Assembly: GCF_033060595.1 (NCBI RefSeq)
Contig: NZ_CP133038.1
Span: 558,001 to 622,000, forward strand
DNA from: Pyramidobacter sp. YE332
GTDB taxonomy: Bacteria; Synergistota; Synergistia; Synergistales; Dethiosulfovibrionaceae
Direction: 5' to 3'
DNA length: 64,000 nucleotides
Shown: one piece after another, positions 1 to 8,607 of the stretch
Position numbering within the stretch: position 1 is the first letter of the stretch
How the letters are laid out: the number at the start of each line of letters is the position of its first letter
Made by a program: the position numbers and the translations under genes
The notes under the pieces: model-generated
Databases searched by the model: none
The model's input: the letters and a program-made list of their open reading frames with translations, nothing else
Told to the model about the DNA's origin: nothing

Positions 1-1112
1 TCATCCGTGCAGCTGTTCACATTTACGGGCGGATTGTCTTTGAAGACGGGACCGCCTTCGTCGGCATATTGCCCCGGTACGGAGGCCTTGCCGGTCTTGT
101 CGCTTTGGGGAAGCGGAGGTGCGTCGGGGACCGTCGGTTCGGGCGGAGCTTCGCTGCCGGCAATCACGGGAGCGGGCGCGTCGGGGACGAGACGTTCGGC
201 GGTGACGGGCAGACTGCGCGCGCTCTCGCCGGGGTCGATCTCGTCGAGCAGGTCGCCGGTGCGGATGGAAGCGGGGCCGCCCTTGCCTTTCACGTAGGCG
301 CAGAGGCTGTAGTTCGGCTTGACTTCGACGACTTTGACGAGGGCGTGATAGACTTTTTCGGCGTCGATGATGGAGCCGTCGATGGCGCGGATCGGTTCGC
401 CCTCTTCGTAGACGCCGTAGAGCTGGCCTTTGGCCGCGCCCTTGGCGGAGCCCATGTCGATGAGAGCGCGCTGCGGCGTGACTTTGATGACGTGATAGGC
501 GACGCCGCCGATGCGGCGTTCCAGTTCGCGCACAACGCGCTTGACGGCTTTCATGGCGGCCTGCGAACCGACGCCGCCGTACTGCGTCGTGCCGATCACG
601 GTACCTTCGTACACGGCGCCGGCGATGGCGCGGCTGGCCGCGCCGGTCTGACGCAGAGCGGCGGTGATGGCGCCGGTGGTGGTGTCGATGGTGCGGACGT
701 CGAGCGTGACAGTGCCGACGTTGCTGCCGACGGCCAGGCCGAAGTTGTGGATGGGCAGCACGCCGCCGGTCTGTTGTTCGTCGAACTGGGTGACGGCGCC
801 GGTGATGATCCATTCCACGCCGGCGAGACGCCCGACTTTGACGAGCGTCGATTCGGACACCAGTCCCGACATGGAAAGCCTCTGCTCGCGGGCCACTTTT
901 TCGAGGGCGGTGCGCTCGTAGACCTGGAACGATCCGGAATTGGAAAGTTCGGTGATGAACATTTCCGTGAGCGCGTCGGCGACGTCCGACGAGACTCCCG
1001 GCGCTCCCGACCTGAAACGGTCCACGCCGATGCGGATCACGGCCGCGGCGGGCGAAAGCAGAACGCTTGTCATCAGAAACGCGGCGGCGCACAGCGTTTT
1101 GATTCCTTTCAT
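1..1112 (-). CDS. CsgG/HfaB-like secreted protein, partial (C-terminus beyond window)
   Basis: The frame starts at ATG 1112, preceded by AGGAGG at 7-nt spacing, and is still open at position 1, so about 370 residues are visible. Residues 1-25 form a signal peptide without a lipobox Cys. The core resembles CsgG/HfaB proteins: 'EQRLSMSGLVSES', then 'VGRLAGVEWIITGAVTQF' and 'TIDTTTGAI', the same order as in its neighbour at 1188-2117. The last 70 or so residues are Pro/Ala-rich and look unstructured. CsgG proteins form outer-membrane secretion channels or assembly factors; whether this one forms a pore cannot be told. It lies downstream of a hairpin terminator, so it may be read at a lower level than the upstream paralogue. 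Confidence 0.75.
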   Translation of the reverse strand, partial: MKGIKTLCAAAFLMTSVLLSPAAAVIRIGVDRFRSGAPGVSSDVADALTEMFITELSNSGSFQVYERTALEKVAREQRLSMSGLVSESTLVKVGRLAGVEWIITGAVTQFDEQQTGGVLPIHNFGLAVGSNVGTVTLDVRTIDTTTGAITAALRQTGAASRAIAGAVYEGTVIGTTQYGGVGSQAAMKAVKRVVRELERRIGGVAYHVIKVTPQRALIDMGSAKGAAKGQLYGVYEEGEPIRAIDGSIIDAEKVYHALVKVVEVKPNYSLCAYVKGKGGPASIRTGDLLDEIDPGESARSLPVTAERLVPDAPAPVIAGSEAPPEPTVPDAPPLPQSDKTGKASVPGQYADEGGPVFKDNPPVNVNSCTD

Positions 1113-1138
1113 CGATAATCCTCCTTGGAGTAATAAAA

Positions 1139-1169
1139 CAACCTGCGCTCTGGGGTGGAGCGCAGGTTG
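1139..1169 (-). terminator. Intrinsic terminator between the two CsgG-like genes
   Basis: A 12-bp perfect inverted repeat (1139-1150 with 1158-1169) is followed on the minus strand by a T-rich run (TTGTTTTATT). It ends the 1188-2117 gene and probably only partly blocks transcription into the next CsgG-like gene. Confidence 0.7.
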
Positions 1170-1187
1170 TGATGGACCGGAAAGAAC

Positions 1188-2117
1188 TTATTCGTAGTCG
1201 AGCTTGACGTCGTCGGGCTTGCGGATCGGCTCGATGCCGTCGCCGCGTCTGAGCCCGCCGCCGCGGACGATCTTGGCCTTGGAATACTGGGGACGGGCGT
1301 CGATGATCTGGATCACGGCGACATAGTAATGTTCCGCGTCAAGTACGTTGCCGTGAAGGTCGCGGATCGCTTCGCCCTCGCGGTACACGGCGTAATACTG
1401 GCCCTTGCGGGCGCTGCCGGTGGCCGTGCCGGCGTCGATGGTGACGTTGCGGACGCCCTTGGCTTCAAGCACGTGGAACCCTTCGGCGCTGCCGGGCGCG
1501 GCGCCGGCGCCGATAGCGGCGCGGAGATTGGCGATCACTTTGGTAATGGCCTTGTGAGTGGCGGTAGCCAGCTGTCCGCCGCTGCGGCCGGTACCGAAAC
1601 CGCCGTAGCGGCTCAGCAGTCCGCCGAGGACGTTGGTGCCGGCGCCCTCGGCGCGCCCCGCGTAAACGATGGCGCCGGTCGTGGTGTCGACGATCCTGAC
1701 GTCGAGCGTAACGTAGGCGGTGTTGGTGTTGATCAGGCCGCCGATCAGGCTGCTGCCGCCGCCGATAATGCCGCCGCCGGCGGTGTCGCTGGCGCTGTAT
1801 TTGGTCACGGCGCCGGTCATCATGTACTGAGCGCCGGCAAGACGTCCGGTGCGCGAGGCGGTGTTGCTGTCGATCAGGCCGGACTGCCCCATGCGCTGCT
1901 CGCGGGCGATCACGTCGAGACGGTCGCGCTCGACGACCTGGAAGGTGCCGCTGTTGACGAGCTCGGTGATCATCATGTCCATGATGGAATCGACGGGCAC
2001 GTGGCGGCCGGAACTGTTGCGGAAGGTCTCGACGGAGATGGTATAGGCCGCAAGAGACGGAACGGCGAGGCACAGAGCGGCGCAAAACGCCAGCAGGATT
2101 TTGAGCGATTTTTTCAT
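1188..2117 (-). CDS. CsgG-family secreted protein
   Basis: 309 residues. An N-terminal signal peptide (about 1-24) is followed by a CsgG-type fold: 'EQRMGQSGLIDSN' near residue 75, 'TGRLAGAQYMMTGAVTKY' near 90, a Gly-rich loop (about 113-130) and 'VDTTTGAIVYAG' near 143. No lipobox is visible, unlike E. coli CsgG. It is a clear paralogue of the partial gene at 1-1112 and follows a secreted protein gene by 21 nt, so 3137 to 1188 probably forms one operon. No CsgA/B-type subunit is visible, so curli export is not supported. A role in outer-membrane assembly or secretion is inferred from the family. Confidence 0.75.
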   Translation of the reverse strand: MKKSLKILLAFCAALCLAVPSLAAYTISVETFRNSSGRHVPVDSIMDMMITELVNSGTFQVVERDRLDVIAREQRMGQSGLIDSNTASRTGRLAGAQYMMTGAVTKYSASDTAGGGIIGGGSSLIGGLINTNTAYVTLDVRIVDTTTGAIVYAGRAEGAGTNVLGGLLSRYGGFGTGRSGGQLATATHKAITKVIANLRAAIGAGAAPGSAEGFHVLEAKGVRNVTIDAGTATGSARKGQYYAVYREGEAIRDLHGNVLDAEHYYVAVIQIIDARPQYSKAKIVRGGGLRRGDGIEPIRKPDDVKLDYE

Positions 2118-2138
2118 GGTCTGGGAGCTCCCTTCGGT

Positions 2139-2990
2139 CTAATAGATGTCGACGTACATGGTGCTGTCGGTGATGTCGTTGATGCGGGCGTAAGGCACTT
2201 TGTCGACGATGGCCTTCTGCAGTTCCTTGAGGTCGAAGTTGCCGAACACGGTCAGCTGGGCCCAGTCGCCGTCAAACCGCCCGGTGCGGGCGGAGGTGAC
2301 GCCGTAAACCGTCTTGCAGGCGGTGACCACGCTTTGTACGGATTTGAGGTCGCGCGCTCCTCTGACGAAGACGTAGAAGCCCCCGTCGGTGACGTTGGGG
2401 TTGGCGGGCACGCCGGTGATTTTCTCGGCAAGTTCCTCGGCCGCTTTCCTGACGGCTTTGATCTCGGACTCGTCAGGCGTGGCGCCGACTTCCTTGCCCA
2501 TGGCGGAATCGGAGAAGATCGTGCGTCCCGTGGAATCGTAAACGTGCACCATGACGACGGCCGAGCCGGTGTACATGCCGAACTCGTTGCGGATCGTGTC
2601 CAGCACTTCCACGGTGCCGTCGACGTACTGGCTGACGCCGTGCGCGCGGCTGATCTTCTTGACGGCGCCGGGGCCGGGTTGTTTGGGCTGAGCCTTGACG
2701 ATGCGGGCGGTGATCTGGTCGCTGACGACTTTGTAGCCGTTTCTCACCAGCGCGCTGCGGATCGTCTCCGTTGCCAGGGCGGCGCCGCGGGCGGCCGAGG
2801 CGTAGTGCGTATAGCTCATGCCGCCGTAGTAGTTCCAGCTGGACAGCGACGTATAGCGCGTGCCGGGCTCGACGTCGTAAAGGATGACGGCGATGGCCCG
2901 GTTCTTCCGCAGCGGCGCCGCGACGGCCGTGACCGCCAGCGTCAGCACCGCCAGCGCGGCGAGGGTGAAACGAAGGACTTTGCGGTTCAT
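2139..2990 (-). CDS. Secreted protein of unknown function in the CsgG-like operon
   Basis: 283 residues with a signal peptide (about 1-25, cleavage near 'AVAAPLRK'). The mature part begins with a strand-rich 'AIAVILYDVEPGTRYTS' region. It holds a central part near 95-150 ('VDGTVEVLDTIRNEFG', 'GSAVVMVHVYDSTGR') and ends in a small alpha/beta domain from about 195 ('GGFYVFVRGARDLKSVQSV'). I do not recognise the family with certainty. Its place directly upstream of a CsgG-like gene suggests an envelope partner of that protein. Confidence 0.65.
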   Translation of the reverse strand: MNRKVLRFTLAALAVLTLAVTAVAAPLRKNRAIAVILYDVEPGTRYTSLSSWNYYGGMSYTHYASAARGAALATETIRSALVRNGYKVVSDQITARIVKAQPKQPGPGAVKKISRAHGVSQYVDGTVEVLDTIRNEFGMYTGSAVVMVHVYDSTGRTIFSDSAMGKEVGATPDESEIKAVRKAAEELAEKITGVPANPNVTDGGFYVFVRGARDLKSVQSVVTACKTVYGVTSARTGRFDGDWAQLTVFGNFDLKELQKAIVDKVPYARINDITDSTMYVDIY

Positions 2991-3017
2991 AATGGATACC
3001 TCCCCAAAATTAAGGCT

Positions 3018-3137
3018 TTAAAAACACATGGTGTTGAGAAGCTGCGCCCGGCCCGCGACCGCTCCGAGAAGCGCAAAGGCGACGACCAGCGTCAGCAGGA
3101 TCAGGAAAAAAGCGGTGGTGCGGCAGAACCGTTTCAT
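3018..3137 (-). CDS. Small hydrophobic membrane peptide (39 aa)
   Basis: Short frame from ATG 3137 (MKRFCRTTAFFLILLTLVVA...) to TAA 3018, with GGAAG 8 nt upstream. A basic N-terminus is followed by one transmembrane-length hydrophobic stretch (about 9-28). It is the first frame of the CsgG-like operon, 28 nt ahead of the secreted-protein gene. It could be a small membrane protein or a leader peptide. Support is only the ribosome site, hydrophobic pattern and position. Confidence 0.4.
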   Translation of the reverse strand: MKRFCRTTAFFLILLTLVVAFALLGAVAGRAQLLNTMCF

Positions 3138-3398
3138 GACGAAGACTTCCTTCAACGCAAATTTTGTTGCTTTGTAAAAAGCATAACGGCAAAGATATCC
3201 GGACGCATTAGCGAAAACAACAATATTTGGTTCTGTCGGACCGCGCGGAACGATCCCTTGCAGGAATTTTGTTTAAATATAACATACTGATAAAAGAAAG
3301 AAAAGACATCACCCGTTGGGGTGAAATTTGAGGGGAGAGTGCAGAAAGATAGATGAGCAGAATGTTTGTAAAAATATAGTTGAAATATAAGATTTTAA

Positions 3399-3427
3399 TT
3401 GACTGTCCCGGCATTTTTTTATAAACT
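3399..3427 (+). promoter_or_regulatory. Candidate promoter for pckA
   Basis: TTGACT (3399-3404) and TAAACT (3422-3427) are 17 nt apart. TATAAA overlaps at 3420-3425 with a 15-nt spacer. It lies in an AT-rich stretch (about 3290-3430) within the 400-nt gap between the small peptide and pckA. Nothing else certain is visible in that gap. Confidence 0.45.
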
Positions 3428-3538
3428 CGTGAAACACGGAAGAAGTTCTGCGTTATCGCAAGCAGACGCACCGGATGATGCAAGAGATTCTTATAGCCGC
3501 AGATGTGCAGATGACGGAAAAGAGGAGAACTGAATCTT

Positions 3539-5194
3539 ATGGTTGAACTGGAGCACTTCGAAAACGCGGAACTCTTCAAAAAAATCAACGCTTTGCCCGT
3601 GCGCGCCATTGTCGAAACGCCGTTTTACGGCAACAACGTCACGAAGATCGAAAGCGTCGCCCAGGCTTATGAGCTGGCCAAAAACAGCCCCGGCACGCTG
3701 GAGCTGACCGGTATGCCCGTGTATCAGCCGGAGGCGCAGGGGCTGCCGAAGGGCGCCAACGTGCTGATGTTCGACGACGGCGCCGTCGTCGGCCGCGCTG
3801 CGGCCGCCCGACGCATCGTCGGTACGCCCGGAGTGGACACGGCCGGACTGTGCAAGATCGTGCGGGAAGCCGTTTATCAGGGGCGCTTCCGCCGTTTTTA
3901 CGAAGCCGAGACGGTGGTCGGGCTTGACACGGACTTCACCGTCCGCGCCCGCCTTCTGATCCCCGAAGGATTCGAGAACAACTTGCTGAGCTGGATGCTG
4001 AATTTCCAGTTCATGACCGACGAAGTGAAAAAATTCTACGCCGGCAGCCGCGTCATTCCCGGCGAAGGCGACATCCTCGTCTATTCCGATCCGTACTGGA
4101 CGCATCCCGACTTTCCGCTCGGGCTGGCCTTCTTCTCGCCGGAGCAGAACTGCGCGGCCATTCTCGGCATGCGCTACTTCGGCGAGTTCAAAAAAGGCAC
4201 GCTGACGCTCGGCTGGGGCACGGCCGCGCGCCACGGCTACGCCTCCTGTCACGGCGGCCTGAAGCGCTTCACGCGCCGCGACGGCGAAAAGTTCGTGCTG
4301 GCCGTGTTCGGCCTTTCCGGCTCCGGCAAGTCGACCATCACCCACGCGACTCACGGCGGCAAGTACGACATCATGGTACTGCACGACGACGCGTTCGTCG
4401 TCAACGTCAGGGAAAAGTACGCTATCGCCATGGAGCCGACCTACTTCGACAAGCTGCAGGATTACCCGATCGGCTGCGAGGCCAACAAATACCTGCTGAC
4501 GGTACAGAACTGCGGCGTCACGCGCGACGCCGCCGGCAAAACGATAGCCGTCACCGAGGACGTGCGCAACGGCAACGGCCGCGCCGTCAAGTCGCGTTTG
4601 TGGACGGCCAACCGCGTGGACCGCATCGACGAGCCGCTCAACGCCATCTGCTGGCTGATGAAGGACCCGACGCTGCCGCCGATGCTCAAGCTCACCGGCG
4701 CCTCGCTGGCCGCGACGATGGGGGCCACGCTGGCCACGAAGCGCACCTCGGCCGAACAGCTGGCCCAGGGCGTCGATCCCGACGCCCTGGTGATCGAAAG
4801 CTACGCCAATCCGTTCCGTACCTATCCGCTGTCCATGGATTTCGAGCGTTTCAAGGCGCTCATCGAAGACGGCGTCGACTGTTACGTTCTCAACACCGGC
4901 GACTTCATGGGCAAAAAGGTGACGAAGGAAGACACGTTCGCCGCGCTCGAAGCCGTCGTCGACGGCACGGCGAAATTCGAGCCGACGGGGCTGCCCGGCA
5001 TCGAGTATCTGCCGGTGAAAGGCTTCGAGATGGATCTGAACGACGAAAAATACCGCGCCGCCTTCATGGCCCGCATGAAAGACCGCGCCCGCTTCGTTGC
5101 CAGCCGCGAGACCGCCGGCGGGGGCGTCGACGAATTGCCCGAGGACGCTCTTGAATCCATCGAAGCGGTAGTCAGCGCGCTGAGAAAAATGTAG
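3539..5194 (+). CDS. pckA: Phosphoenolpyruvate carboxykinase (ATP type), divergent
   Basis: 551 residues, close to the usual length of ATP-dependent PEPCK (about 540). The enzyme interconverts oxaloacetate plus ATP with PEP, CO2 and ADP in the cytoplasm. The P-loop is 'GLSGSGKST' near residues 257-265, and a kinase-2-like 'LHDDAFVV' follows near 281. A conserved C-terminal stretch reads 'ATMGATLATKRTSAEQ' and later 'VLNTGDFMGKKVTKEDT'. GAGGAG lies 11 nt before ATG 3539. The P-loop differs from the common GLSGTGKTT form. In a non-sugar-using anaerobe it may run in either direction. It is single and ends at a strong two-way terminator. Confidence 0.8.
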   Translation: MVELEHFENAELFKKINALPVRAIVETPFYGNNVTKIESVAQAYELAKNSPGTLELTGMPVYQPEAQGLPKGANVLMFDDGAVVGRAAAARRIVGTPGVDTAGLCKIVREAVYQGRFRRFYEAETVVGLDTDFTVRARLLIPEGFENNLLSWMLNFQFMTDEVKKFYAGSRVIPGEGDILVYSDPYWTHPDFPLGLAFFSPEQNCAAILGMRYFGEFKKGTLTLGWGTAARHGYASCHGGLKRFTRRDGEKFVLAVFGLSGSGKSTITHATHGGKYDIMVLHDDAFVVNVREKYAIAMEPTYFDKLQDYPIGCEANKYLLTVQNCGVTRDAAGKTIAVTEDVRNGNGRAVKSRLWTANRVDRIDEPLNAICWLMKDPTLPPMLKLTGASLAATMGATLATKRTSAEQLAQGVDPDALVIESYANPFRTYPLSMDFERFKALIEDGVDCYVLNTGDFMGKKVTKEDTFAALEAVVDGTAKFEPTGLPGIEYLPVKGFEMDLNDEKYRAAFMARMKDRARFVASRETAGGGVDELPEDALESIEAVVSALRKM

Positions 5195-5220
5195 GAGCGC
5201 CGGGAACCGATTGCGATTAC

Positions 5221-5279
5221 ATAACGAGACAAGGCCCGGCGCCGGAAAATTTTTCCGGCGCCGGGCCTTGTCTCGTTAT
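5221..5279. terminator. Bidirectional terminator: 29-bp perfect palindrome
   Basis: Arms 5221-5249 and 5251-5279 are perfectly complementary around a single central T. The T/A tracts lie inside the palindrome, so it can end transcription in both directions, from pckA (+) and from the sugar transferase (-). Confidence 0.85.
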
Positions 5280-5281
5280 GC

Positions 5282-6634
5282 TCATTTGCCGCCGGGATCT
5301 TTTTCCTCGACGCCCGCCGAACTTGACGGCATGAAGAGCACCTTGACGGTGGAGATCATCAAATAGAAATCGAAAATCAGCGAGAAATGCTGGATGTAGA
5401 GCAGATCCAGCTTGAGCTTGTCCTCGAACAGCGTGTTGTAGCGGCCGAATACCTGCGCATAGCCCGTCAGGCCGGATTTGACCTTGAGACGGTAGCGAAA
5501 CTCCGGGTATTGGCGGCAGTACTGCTCGATCAGCTCGGGACGTTCCGGCCGCGGGCCGACGAGAGACATGTCGCCCTTGAGGATGTTGAACAGCTGCGGC
5601 AGCTCGTCGATGCGCAGCATGCGCAGCCAGCGTCCCACGGGAGTGATGCGGCCGTCGTGGTTGGAAGCCATCTCGGCGCCGTTGGACTCGGCGTTCTGCA
5701 CCATAGTGCGGAACTTGTACAGCTGGAACGGCTGCCCGCCCTCGGTGACGCGCGTCTGCCGATAGAGCGCCGGACCGCCGTCGTGCAGACGGACCGACAG
5801 CGCGGCGATCAGCATCAGCGGGCTGAGCGCGATCAGCGCCGCGGCCGAACCGGCGACGTCGATAGCGCGCTTGATGAGCTTCTGCTCGCTGCTCATTTGA
5901 TGTCCGCGGAACAGGAAGGCGGGGATATCGTCGATCTGGCAGCGTACGGCGCTGTGGACGAAGATCTCGTCCACGTTGGGGACCATGAGCAGACGTTTGT
6001 CCGTCTCGTAGCAGTGACGGATCACCATGCTGCGGAACTCCGGCCGCCCGTGCCCGAGCATGAGCACCAGCGGCTGCCCGTCCATGGCGCTCTGCACCGC
6101 CGCATCCCCGTCGCTCTCGTGGCAGTACTGGACGATGCGATAGCGTTTGCTCTCGCTGAGGAATTTCCTCAGCACGCGCTCGTCGTCTTCGGGATTGGCG
6201 AGGATGGCCAGCGCGTCGCGGGCGGGATTGATGGCGAAATAAACGGCGTTGGCGGCGACGTAAAGCAGCGTTCCCGCCAGAACTTGCGCGCACGTGAGCA
6301 ATATCATCGGCCCCACCGCGATGAAACGGTGCAGCATGAGGCTCAGCTGCGAGTATCCCGTGAAATTGGCGATGGCCAGCGCCAGCGAGAAGGAATAGAT
6401 CAGCTCGCGCAGGCGCAGGATACCGATACGGTAAGCCCCGTATGAATAACTGAGAGTATAGAACACCAACAGGTAGACTACGCCGACGACGTAATTGTCC
6501 TTGAACATCAGGCGCGGCGCTTCGTACCAGATTTTGAAGCCGCCGATGTAAAGTCCGACGGCGGTGACGACGATCAGGATCTTGAAGAGGAACATGATGG
6601 ACTTCTTGAATTTTGCAGCGATGGAACCATTCAT
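5282..6634 (-). CDS. Polyprenyl-phosphate sugar phosphotransferase (WbaP/WcaJ family)
   Basis: 450 residues from ATG 6634. GAGGAG sits 8 nt upstream, while a GTG three codons earlier overlaps that ribosome site and is rejected. About four or five membrane segments occupy residues 10-150, then a nucleotide-binding-like middle part, then a further hydrophobic segment near 270. The C-terminal bacterial sugar transferase domain carries 'KFRTM', 'DELPQLFNIL' and 'SLVGPRPERPEL'. Such enzymes move a sugar-1-phosphate from a nucleotide sugar to undecaprenyl phosphate, starting exopolysaccharide or O-antigen synthesis. No other polysaccharide genes are next to it here. Confidence 0.88.
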   Translation of the reverse strand: MNGSIAAKFKKSIMFLFKILIVVTAVGLYIGGFKIWYEAPRLMFKDNYVVGVVYLLVFYTLSYSYGAYRIGILRLRELIYSFSLALAIANFTGYSQLSLMLHRFIAVGPMILLTCAQVLAGTLLYVAANAVYFAINPARDALAILANPEDDERVLRKFLSESKRYRIVQYCHESDGDAAVQSAMDGQPLVLMLGHGRPEFRSMVIRHCYETDKRLLMVPNVDEIFVHSAVRCQIDDIPAFLFRGHQMSSEQKLIKRAIDVAGSAAALIALSPLMLIAALSVRLHDGGPALYRQTRVTEGGQPFQLYKFRTMVQNAESNGAEMASNHDGRITPVGRWLRMLRIDELPQLFNILKGDMSLVGPRPERPELIEQYCRQYPEFRYRLKVKSGLTGYAQVFGRYNTLFEDKLKLDLLYIQHFSLIFDFYLMISTVKVLFMPSSSAGVEEKDPGGK

Positions 6635-6806
6635 GAAAGCCACTCCTCAATGGTGGATTGATGAAAGACAGATGCAAGAAGTCTTTCAGAACATTCATAT
6701 CATAACACACGCGAGGCGAAAAAAGCGCTTTTTCCCCGAACGTCGGCGCCGCTTTGTTTCTTCTGAAATTCTTCAAGGTAAATGCAACGCAACATCCGGT
6801 ACCCCG

Positions 6807-6849
6807 TTGCATTAAATCTGAATTAAAAGGAGCTTGCATTTAGTCTGAA
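6807..6849 (+). repeat. Subterminal repeats at left end of IS30-like element
   Basis: Two copies of TTGCATTWANTCTGAA (6807-6822 and 6834-6849), with starts 27 bp apart, plus an inverted partial copy at 6776-6789. They probably bind transposase. The same motif recurs at the right end. Confidence 0.7.
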
Positions 6850-6903
6850 TTGATGAAAGACCTTTCTTACGAGACAACAGATCTCGGAAAGGAGTTCATC
6901 ATC

Positions 6904-8196
6904 ATGAACAAACATTTGACTCTGGCTGAAAGAAAAGCCATTGAAAGCGCCCTCAACCGGCGAGAATCTCTCAGAAGTATTGCCTCAACGGTTCTGAAGT
7001 CGCCGAGTACGATCTCCAGAGAGATCAGAAAACATGCAGAGACTGTCTTCAAAGGCTGTTATGGCCGGACAGTAAACTGCTGCCTTCACCGGTATGACTG
7101 CTCCGTTACTTCCCTTTGTAACACCTCTCCGAAATGCCGTTCACTGTGTTTCCGGTGCTCAAGATGTAATACGATGTGTCCTGACTTTAAGGAGGAGGTC
7201 TGCCCGCAGCTTTCGGTTCCTCCGTATGTCTGTAACGGCTGCCCCAACCGTCACCGCTGCACTTTAAAAAAACGGATCTATTCTGCTAAATCTGCAAATG
7301 ACTCTTACGAGAAAACTTTGCATGAGGCTCGTGAAGGCTTCAATATCTCCGATGCCGAGCTTGCAGATATTGATTCTTTTTTCTCTCCTCTCATCAAACA
7401 GGGGCAGTCTCTCTATCATATTATCCGTAATAATCGAGATACTGTTCCCTGTTCTGAAAGTACCGCCAGACGGCTCCTGCTTTCGGGTATTTTAGAGGCA
7501 CGGAAAATAGACTTGCCCCGAGCTGTCCGTTTTAAGAAGAGAAAGGGAAAAAGAAATAACATGAAGGTGGATAAAAAATGTCGTGAAGGCCGTACCTACA
7601 ATGATTTTCTCTCTTTTTCGGAGAAACATCCGGACATGCTTATTACCGAAATCGACAGTGTCGTTGGCACCACAGGAGGAAAAGTTCTTCTGACTGTCAT
7701 CTTAAGAAACTGCAACTTTATGCTGGCTTTTTTGAGAGATAAAAATACTGCTCAATCTGTTGAGCAGATTTTTACAATGCTCTTCACTCTTCTGGGCAGG
7801 AAACGCTATAAGTCCATGTTTCAGGTCCTTCTTGCTGACAACGGTACAGAGTTTTCCAATCCGACGGCTATCGAAAAAGGTCTGGACGGAGAAAGAAAAT
7901 CATATATGTTCTATTGCAATCCACAAGCACCGCAGGAAAAACCGAAGGTTGAAAATAATCATACTCTCATTCGAAGGATCCTTCCCAAGGGAACAACTTT
8001 CGACAATTTATCCCAAACTGATATCAACCTGATGATGTCTCATATAAACTCATACGGGAGGAAAAAATTTAACGGAAAATCTCCTGCAGAGATCTTTATC
8101 AACCTGTATGGCGAGGATGTATTGCATTTACTCGGACTCGAACTTATTCCGCCACAGGATATCTGTTTAAAGCGGACTCTTCTCGCCGGTAAATAA
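6904..8196 (+). CDS. IS30-family transposase
   Basis: 430 residues from ATG 6904, with AAAGGAG upstream. An upstream in-frame ATG at 6853 lacks a good ribosome site. An N-terminal helix-turn-helix region reads 'LTLAERKAIESALNRRES' and 'SPSTISREIRKH'. A Cys-rich patch follows at about 60-120. The DDE integrase core has 'ITEIDSVVG', 'LLADNGTEFSNP' and the IS30-typical 'ENNHTLIRRILPKGTTF', ending with 'MMSHINSYGRKKFNGKSP'. The frame is intact, so this copy may be active. It differs from the second copy at four residues. Confidence 0.92.
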   Translation: MNKHLTLAERKAIESALNRRESLRSIASTVLKSPSTISREIRKHAETVFKGCYGRTVNCCLHRYDCSVTSLCNTSPKCRSLCFRCSRCNTMCPDFKEEVCPQLSVPPYVCNGCPNRHRCTLKKRIYSAKSANDSYEKTLHEAREGFNISDAELADIDSFFSPLIKQGQSLYHIIRNNRDTVPCSESTARRLLLSGILEARKIDLPRAVRFKKRKGKRNNMKVDKKCREGRTYNDFLSFSEKHPDMLITEIDSVVGTTGGKVLLTVILRNCNFMLAFLRDKNTAQSVEQIFTMLFTLLGRKRYKSMFQVLLADNGTEFSNPTAIEKGLDGERKSYMFYCNPQAPQEKPKVENNHTLIRRILPKGTTFDNLSQTDINLMMSHINSYGRKKFNGKSPAEIFINLYGEDVLHLLGLELIPPQDICLKRTLLAGK

Positions 8197-8218
8197 CGGC
8201 TCCTTTTTAATTTCTTGA

Positions 8219-8444
8219 TTGCATTAACTCTGAACTGAAAATTTTGCTTTCAGTTGAGGATCACTTTTGTATGCACTTTTTTCGGACAATTTCCTCGTAA
8301 CAGCTTTTCATCCCCTTGAATTTGTTCCGTTAGCGCAATCTTGATCGTTATTATGTGTTCGTAATGACTGCTTGCTGCTTTTGTCCTGTCAAAGTAAATG
8401 CAACCCTGTCGCATTTACTTTGACGAGGTTGCATTTACTCTGAA
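8219..8444 (+). repeat. Subterminal repeats at right end of IS30-like element
   Basis: Four copies of the 16-bp motif: 8219-8234 (+), 8389-8404 (-), 8408-8423 (+, one base off) and 8429-8444 (+). The second and third face each other and form a hairpin with a 3-nt loop. Confidence 0.7.
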
Positions 8445-8554
8445 AATTTACCGCTTTGTTTCTTCGCCGGGCGGCCATGATCGCCGCGCGGAACGGCGTT
8501 GTGTGTGACGGGGAGAGGCGGCATTTTGCGCGCGGCGGACCGTTTGGCACGAAA

Positions 8555-8584
8555 AAGGCCGGCCTCAGCCAAGAGACCGGCCTC
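8555..8584 (-). terminator. Intrinsic terminator of the NhaC-like gene
   Basis: GC-rich inverted repeat followed on the minus strand by TTTTTCG. It lies 24 nt beyond the stop codon at 8608. Confidence 0.75.
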
Positions 8585-8607
8585 GCTTTGACGGAGCGAT
8601 GACGGGA

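Larger units (their letters stand above)
6764..8452 (+). mobile_element. IS30-like insertion sequence, copy 1 (intact, 1689 bp)
   Basis: The limits come from comparison with the second copy at 27195-29764 and from a 13-bp direct repeat, GCTTTGTTTCTTC, at 6751-6763 and 8453-8465. The ends are imperfect inverted repeats that both contain GTAAATGCAAC. It encodes one transposase. It lies between the sugar transferase and the NhaC-like gene and is visibly richer in A+T than its surroundings. Confidence 0.85.

Noticed and set aside
1-1092. 363-codon closed frame on the minus strand at the left edge
   Set aside because: It is a frame-shifted shadow, very rich in Arg. The real gene is the CsgG-like frame from 1112, which continues past position 1.
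1329-3290. Long plus-strand open frame opposite the CsgG-like genes
   Set aside because: It is antisense to three genes with signal peptides and family motifs. Its translation is Ala/Gly/Asp/His-rich with no recognisable domain, as expected from GC-rich shadow frames.
3208-3609. Minus-strand frame of 133 codons between the small peptide and pckA
   Set aside because: It overlaps the pckA start and promoter region, is low-complexity and has no ribosome site.
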